DNA from: an uncultured Clostridia bacterium
GTDB taxonomy: Bacteria; Bacillota; Clostridia; TANB77; CAG-508
Direction of reading: 5' to 3'
NCBI GenBank assembly: GCA_934122085.1
Contig: CAKOVS010000002.1
Location: forward strand, 124,001 to 188,000
Length of the DNA stretch: 64,000 bases
Positions 60,291 through 64,000 of the stretch are shown piece by piece. Each line of letters opens with the position of its first letter. The first letter of the stretch is position 1. The notes beneath the pieces were generated by a model. The model saw only the letters and a program-made list of their open reading frames with translations. It was not told the origin of the DNA and did no database searches. The translations under genes were made by a program, and so were the position numbers.

Positions 60291-61574
60291 TTATTTTATT
60301 TTTGCATTTTTTACTATGAAATCAATTGCTTTTTCTGATTCGATTCCTTCTTTGATATAATCTTTTAAGTTTTCGTTATCACTAATTTCTTCAACTTTCT
60401 TTCCATAGTTTTTAGCCATTTCTTCTAATTTGGCATTTATTTCTTCGTCTGTTGCTTCAATTTTTTCTGCTTTTCTAACTGCTTCTAAAGTAAGTCTTGA
60501 TTTTATTGCTTCAATTGCTTGTGGTTCATATTCTTTTCTTACTTCTTCTTCAGTTTTTCCTATCATTTTTAGGTATTGTTCTAATTTTAAACCTTGGTAT
60601 GAAAGTCTTTGATTTATATCTTGGATCATGTGATCAACTTCCATATCTACCATTCCTGATGGAATTTCTACTTTTGATTTATCACATACAGCTTTTATTG
60701 CAGCTTCTTCTGTTTCATATTTTGCTTTTTGTGCATTGTCTTTTTCAAGTCTTTCTTTGATACTTGCTTCTAATTCTTTTAATGTATCAAATTCGCTTAC
60801 ATCTTTAGCAAATTCATCATCTAAGTTTGGTAATTCTTTTTTCTTTATTTCATGTAGTTTTACTTTAAATGTTGCTTCTTTTCCAGCTAAATCTTTAGAG
60901 AAATATTCTTTTGGGAATGTTACTTTTATTTCTTTTTCTTCATCAATTTTCATTCCAACTAATTGATCTTCAAATCCTGGTATAAAAGCTCCGCTTCCTA
61001 TTTCTAGTTCATGTCCTTCTGCTTTTCCACCTTCAAATGCAACACCATCAACAAATCCTTCAAAATCAATTGTTGCTGTATCTCCATTTTCTAATGCTCT
61101 GTCATCAACTGTTACTAATCTTGAGTTTTTGTCTTGCATTTGTTTTATTTCATTTTGAACATCTTCGTCTTTTACTGGATATTCTATTTTCTTTATTTCT
61201 ATTCCTTTATATTTTCCTAATTCTACTTCTGGTTTTACTTGTACTACTGCTGTAAATATTACATCTTTTCCTTTTTCCATTTGAACTATATCAACTGTTG
61301 GTCTGCTTACTACATCTATTTTGTTTGCATCAATTGCTTCATCATAAGCTTCTGTTGCAACTTCATTAAATGCATCTTCATAAAAGATTTCTGCTCCGTA
61401 ATATTTTTCTACTATATTCATTGGAGCTTTTCCTTTTCTAAAACCTGGTATATTAATATATTTAGCATTTTGGAAATATACTTTTTTCATTGCGTTTTCA
61501 AATTTTTCTGCGTCTACTGTAATTTCTAATTTTACTTCATTTGCATTTTCTGTTTTCTCAACTTTACAATTCAT
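60291..61574 (-). CDS. tig: trigger factor
   Basis: Ribosome-bound chaperone and peptidyl-prolyl isomerase of about 427 aa. The ribosome-binding motif GFRKGKAP is in PGFRKGKAPMNIVEKYYG; the FKBP-type domain covers about 155-240 (NGDTATIDFEGFVDGVAFEG), followed by the C-terminal helical arms. ATG 61574 is preferred; the codon two positions upstream is TTG. AAAGGAAG is at proper spacing. Confidence 0.96.
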   Translation of the reverse strand: MNCKVEKTENANEVKLEITVDAEKFENAMKKVYFQNAKYINIPGFRKGKAPMNIVEKYYGAEIFYEDAFNEVATEAYDEAIDANKIDVVSRPTVDIVQMEKGKDVIFTAVVQVKPEVELGKYKGIEIKKIEYPVKDEDVQNEIKQMQDKNSRLVTVDDRALENGDTATIDFEGFVDGVAFEGGKAEGHELEIGSGAFIPGFEDQLVGMKIDEEKEIKVTFPKEYFSKDLAGKEATFKVKLHEIKKKELPNLDDEFAKDVSEFDTLKELEASIKERLEKDNAQKAKYETEEAAIKAVCDKSKVEIPSGMVDMEVDHMIQDINQRLSYQGLKLEQYLKMIGKTEEEVRKEYEPQAIEAIKSRLTLEAVRKAEKIEATDEEINAKLEEMAKNYGKKVEEISDNENLKDYIKEGIESEKAIDFIVKNAKIK

Positions 61575-61616
61575 TTTCAATCTTCCTTTCTCGTATTGGC
61601 TTTACTTAGCTTTTAC

Positions 61617-61644
61617 ATTATATCATATATTTTCCAATTTGCAA
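61617..61644 (-). promoter_or_regulatory. promoter of the tig-clpP-clpX cluster
   Basis: TTGCAA (61644-61639), 16-bp spacer, TATAAT (61622-61617), about 40 bp upstream of tig. No CtsR-type heptad repeat was noticed. Confidence 0.7.
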
Positions 61645-61702
61645 GCAGTTTTCTAAAGATTTTCTTAATATTTTGCGATTTTTAAGGCTATATTTACATT
61701 TT

Positions 61703-61863
61703 CTATATGTAATTTTTTCCAATATAATACATATGTGATATATATACGATTTTTTCAATATCATCTATTGTATATAGTATTACATATTTATTTATAATAA
61801 TTTTCCTATTATTTCTTTATAAGCTGTTGGTGTAACTATTATTTTGTATAGTTTTATATCCAA
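61703..61863 (-). pseudogene. decayed RelE/ParE-type toxin
   Basis: A frame starting at TTG 61863, behind AAGGAG inside the antitoxin gene, reads MDIKLYKIIVTPTAYKEIIG, then stops. A second frame nearby reads KYVILYTIDDIEKIVYISHM and ends YYIGKNYI at 61703. These are the beginning and end of a RelE/ParE fold with the centre deleted and the frame broken. Overlap with the upstream antitoxin-like ORF is the usual TA arrangement. Confidence 0.5.
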
Positions 61864-61975
61864 ATTTTTTTCTTAGCTCCTTAAACATTTTTTCTGCTTC
61901 TATCCCATCTCTATTTTTTATGTCATCTTCTGACTTTTTTAAAATTTTAATTATTTCTTCATTATTCTCTTTCAT
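61817..61975 (-). CDS. 52-aa antitoxin-like small protein
   Basis: AAAGGAG precedes MKENNEEIIKILKKSEDDIK, followed by NRDGIEAEKMFKELRKKFGY and a short tail. The segment DIKNRDGIEAEKMFKELRKK resembles the toxin-binding C-terminal region of RelB/ParD-type antitoxins. The N-terminal DNA-binding part is missing or minimal. The overlapping toxin is broken, so this is probably an orphan. Confidence 0.55.
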   Translation of the reverse strand: MKENNEEIIKILKKSEDDIKNRDGIEAEKMFKELRKKFGYKTIQNNSYTNSL

Positions 61976-62034
61976 TTATATTGATCTCCTTTCATACATT
62001 TTTATACTAGTATATCACATTCTTTATCTTTATT

Positions 62035-62385
62035 TCAAATTATTTGTTTAATATGATTAATCTTACATTTTCCATTTATAATATATACTTCTATAACATC
62101 AAATCTTACAATAAATTTAGAAAAATTATTTTCTTTTAAAAATATAGCAGCACTTCTTTTCATATGAATTTTTTTAGTTTTGTTTACAGCTTCACTAGGT
62201 TTTCCATATTTTTCATTAGTTCTTGTTTTTACTTCAACAAATATAATATAATTGTTTTTACTTGCTATAATATCTATTTCACCATTTCGTGTATAATAAT
62301 TATTTTCAATTATTTCATATTTATTATCTTTTAAATATTTTTGTGCCATTTTTTCGCCTATTATTCCAAATTTTCTTTTATTCAT
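62035..62385 (-). CDS. YraN family (UPF0102) nuclease-like protein
   Basis: About 116 aa with the restriction-endonuclease-like core of UPF0102: GIIGEKMAQKYLKDNKYEII, NGEIDIIASKNNYIIFVEVK and KIHMKRSAAIFLK; the D and ExK catalytic residues are in place. Start within the dprA end (GGAG at spacing 6 gives 62385). Function unknown; it often lies next to dprA. Confidence 0.88.
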   Translation of the reverse strand: MNKRKFGIIGEKMAQKYLKDNKYEIIENNYYTRNGEIDIIASKNNYIIFVEVKTRTNEKYGKPSEAVNKTKKIHMKRSAAIFLKENNFSKFIVRFDVIEVYIINGKCKINHIKQII

Positions 62386-63268
62386 CATCTTCTCCATTTT
62401 TTATTCTATACACTTGTCCAGGTAATTCTTCTATTAGATTTTCTAATTGTAATAACATTATTTTATAACTAATATCTTGTATAGACATCTTAGTTTTTCT
62501 TACAATTTGATTAATATTTGCTGGCTCATTTTTTATACATTTATATACTTTTTCCAATTCTTTTGGAACTTGTTTTTCTTTTTCCTTTAATAATTTTTTC
62601 TTAAACTTAATTTTAGGATATTCTATTAATATATCTTCAACCTTTGTTACCAATTTACTACCATTTTTGATTAATTCATTTGTTCCTAATCCTTTTGAAT
62701 TTTCTAAACTACTTGGAACACAAAATACTGGTTTGTTTAAACTTTTAGTATATCTAGCAGTAACACTTGTTCCGCTTCTATAACCAGCTTCAATTACTAG
62801 TGTTCCAATTCCTAAACCAGCTACAATTCTATTTCTTTCTAAGAATTTTTTTGATTCTGCTTTAACATCTTTTTCATATTCTGTTATTATAAGTCCCTTA
62901 TTTTCTAATATTTCATCAATTAATTCTTTATTTTGTTTTGGATATATATTATCAAATCCACATGGTAAAACAGCAATTGTTTTTCCAGAATATTTTATAC
63001 ATGTTTTATGTGCTATAGCATCTATTCCAATTGCTAGTCCGCTTATAATTGTAAATTCATATTCAACTAGTTTTTTAGTAAAAGTTTTACACATTTTTTC
63101 ACCATAGTGTGTATTAGTTCTTGAACCCACAATTGCAATTCCAATACTATTTAATAATTCTATATTCCCTTTTGTATATAATCTTACTGGTGGATTTTTT
63201 ATTTCTCTTAATTTATTTGGATATAGAACATCTGCATATTCGATTATTCTTTCTTCATATTTTTTCAT
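62378..63268 (-). CDS. dprA: DNA-processing protein DprA
   Basis: About 296 aa. Rossmann-like domain with the DprA signature IGIAIVGSRTNTHYGEKMCK, IISGLAIGIDAIAHKTCI, TIAVLPCGFDNIYPKQNKEL and RNRIVAGLG, and a C-terminal winged-helix segment (EPANINQIVRKTKMSIQDIS). It loads RecA on incoming single-stranded DNA in transformation. Its start is ambiguous: Met 63268 behind AGGAGG, or Met 63283. Confidence 0.94.
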   Translation of the reverse strand: MKKYEERIIEYADVLYPNKLREIKNPPVRLYTKGNIELLNSIGIAIVGSRTNTHYGEKMCKTFTKKLVEYEFTIISGLAIGIDAIAHKTCIKYSGKTIAVLPCGFDNIYPKQNKELIDEILENKGLIITEYEKDVKAESKKFLERNRIVAGLGIGTLVIEAGYRSGTSVTARYTKSLNKPVFCVPSSLENSKGLGTNELIKNGSKLVTKVEDILIEYPKIKFKKKLLKEKEKQVPKELEKVYKCIKNEPANINQIVRKTKMSIQDISYKIMLLQLENLIEELPGQVYRIKNGEDDE

Positions 63269-63293
63269 CTTCCTCCTATCCATTTTTCCGAAA

Positions 63294-64000
63294 TTATTTA
63301 TTCAGAAATTTATCTATACTTCTATATTGAACTGCTTCTGCTATATGTTTAACATTTATTATTTTTTCATTATCTAAATCTGCAATAGTTCTAGCTACTT
63401 TTAATACTCTTTCATATCCTCTAACACTCAATTTTAGCATTTTAAAAGCCCTTTGCAGTAATATATTAGCCTCGTCATTCATATTGCAAAACTCTCCAAT
63501 TAATCTAGTTGTTAGTTCTGAATTTGATTTTATTCCAAAATTTTTGTATCTTTCTATTTGGATTTTTCTGGCTATATTAACTCTTTGTTTTATATTACTA
63601 GAATTTTCTATTTTTATATTTGAATTTAACTTTTCTATTTTTGTTCTTTTTACTTCAATTTGAATATCTATTCTATCTAATAATGGCCCACTTATTTTGT
63701 TTAAATATCTATGTATTTCTGTTGATGTACATTTACACTCTTTATCTTCATCTCCATAATATCCACAAGGACATGGATTCATACTTGCAACAAACATAAA
63801 GTTACAAGGGTATCTATAATTTCCACTTAATCTATTTATTATAATTTCTTTTTCTTCTAAAGGTTCTCTCAATGCTTCTAATACAACCCTATTATATTCT
63901 GTCAATTCATCAAAAAATAAAATTCCATTATGAGCTAAGCTTATTTCTCCTGGTGTTGGAACTTTTCCACCACCAATTATTGATTTTATTGGTGACGTAT
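63294..64000 (-). CDS. comM: ComM-like Mg-chelatase-family ATPase (partial, N-terminus outside window)
   Basis: The frame is open to the right edge. Visible parts: GGGKVPTPGEISLAHNGILF and FDELTEY (Walker B region), REPLEEKEIIINR, a Cys cluster CPCGYYGDEDKECKC typical of the ComM/YifB family, SGPLLDRIDIQIEV and the C-terminal GYERVLKVARTIADLD. ComM-type helicases promote branch migration during transformation. It sits directly upstream of dprA. Confidence 0.9.
   Translation of the reverse strand, partial: TSPIKSIIGGGKVPTPGEISLAHNGILFFDELTEYNRVVLEALREPLEEKEIIINRLSGNYRYPCNFMFVASMNPCPCGYYGDEDKECKCTSTEIHRYLNKISGPLLDRIDIQIEVKRTKIEKLNSNIKIENSSNIKQRVNIARKIQIERYKNFGIKSNSELTTRLIGEFCNMNDEANILLQRAFKMLKLSVRGYERVLKVARTIADLDNEKIINVKHIAEAVQYRSIDKFLNK

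Noticed and set aside
1..64000. CRISPR arrays, rRNA operons and replication origin
   Set aside because: No regularly spaced direct repeats, no rRNA segments and no dnaA-box clusters were noticed in the window.

Overview
The window looks like chromosome of a very AT-rich, low-GC Gram-positive spore former of the Clostridia, probably an uncultured gut-type lineage. Reasons: A/T-ending codons almost throughout, strong GGAGG-type ribosome binding sites, spo0A, spoIIE and whiA, an agr-type peptide signalling pair, a Thr T-box leader, and a two-module NRPS with a terminal reductase of the kind known from gut Clostridia. I cannot name the species.

Layout. 1-4.1 kb: an S1-domain protein (cut by the window edge), two pseudouridine synthases, a DUF1836 regulator, a short-chain dehydrogenase and a membrane J-protein. 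4.2-9.9 kb: M23 peptidase, a GNAT-like protein, a small membrane protein preceded by a ~530-nt structured RNA gene with its own promoter (I read this pair as OLE RNA plus OapA), then spoIIE. 10-16.6 kb: a membrane-anchored unknown, a WG-repeat protein, two proteins with pilin-like N-termini (one frameshifted) and agrD-agrB. 17-20.1 kb: AI-2E family permease, exonuclease III, then a small island with a ribbon-helix-helix gene, a compact antisense-RNA/33-aa-peptide locus built like the enterococcal par (Fst) toxin-antitoxin system, and a truncated tyrosine recombinase. 20.2-28.7 kb: spo0A, YigZ, a flavoprotein, tRNA-His and tRNA-Gln, thrS with T-box, a Thr-rich sortase-anchored protein, murI, a Cys-rich protein and an HtrA protease. 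28.8-35.7 kb: a beta-helix-like surface protein, an MgtA-type Mg2+ ATPase, a histidine kinase remnant and tex. 35.7-46.1 kb: an HD-GYP response regulator and a 7TM histidine kinase directly behind a C-A-T-C-A-T-R NRPS carrying one frameshift. 46.3-48.4 kb: a group II intron with its reverse transcriptase. 48.5-50.1 kb: a pilin/FGE-domain protein whose C-terminus looks like the variable region of a diversity-generating retroelement target. 50.6-64 kb: MYG1-like protein, tsf-rpsB, hemW-whiA-prmC-murD, a tiny K/N-rich gene behind a forespore-type promoter, tig-clpP-clpX, a decayed RelE/ParE toxin-antitoxin pair, and yraN-dprA-comM.

How it fits together. Most genes lie on the minus strand in short operons separated by intrinsic terminators. 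A ~125-bp interspersed repeat ending in a terminator-like hairpin occurs four times between genes at 13.7, 16.8, 18.9 and 28.6 kb. The least explained material is the par-like locus (19.37-19.74 kb), the OLE/OapA pair (6.3-7.47 kb), the hypervariable pilin-FGE protein with its structured promoter region (48.5-50.3 kb), and the NRPS-kinase-HD-GYP operon. Two single-base frameshifts (about 14465 and 40365) could be real or assembly errors.
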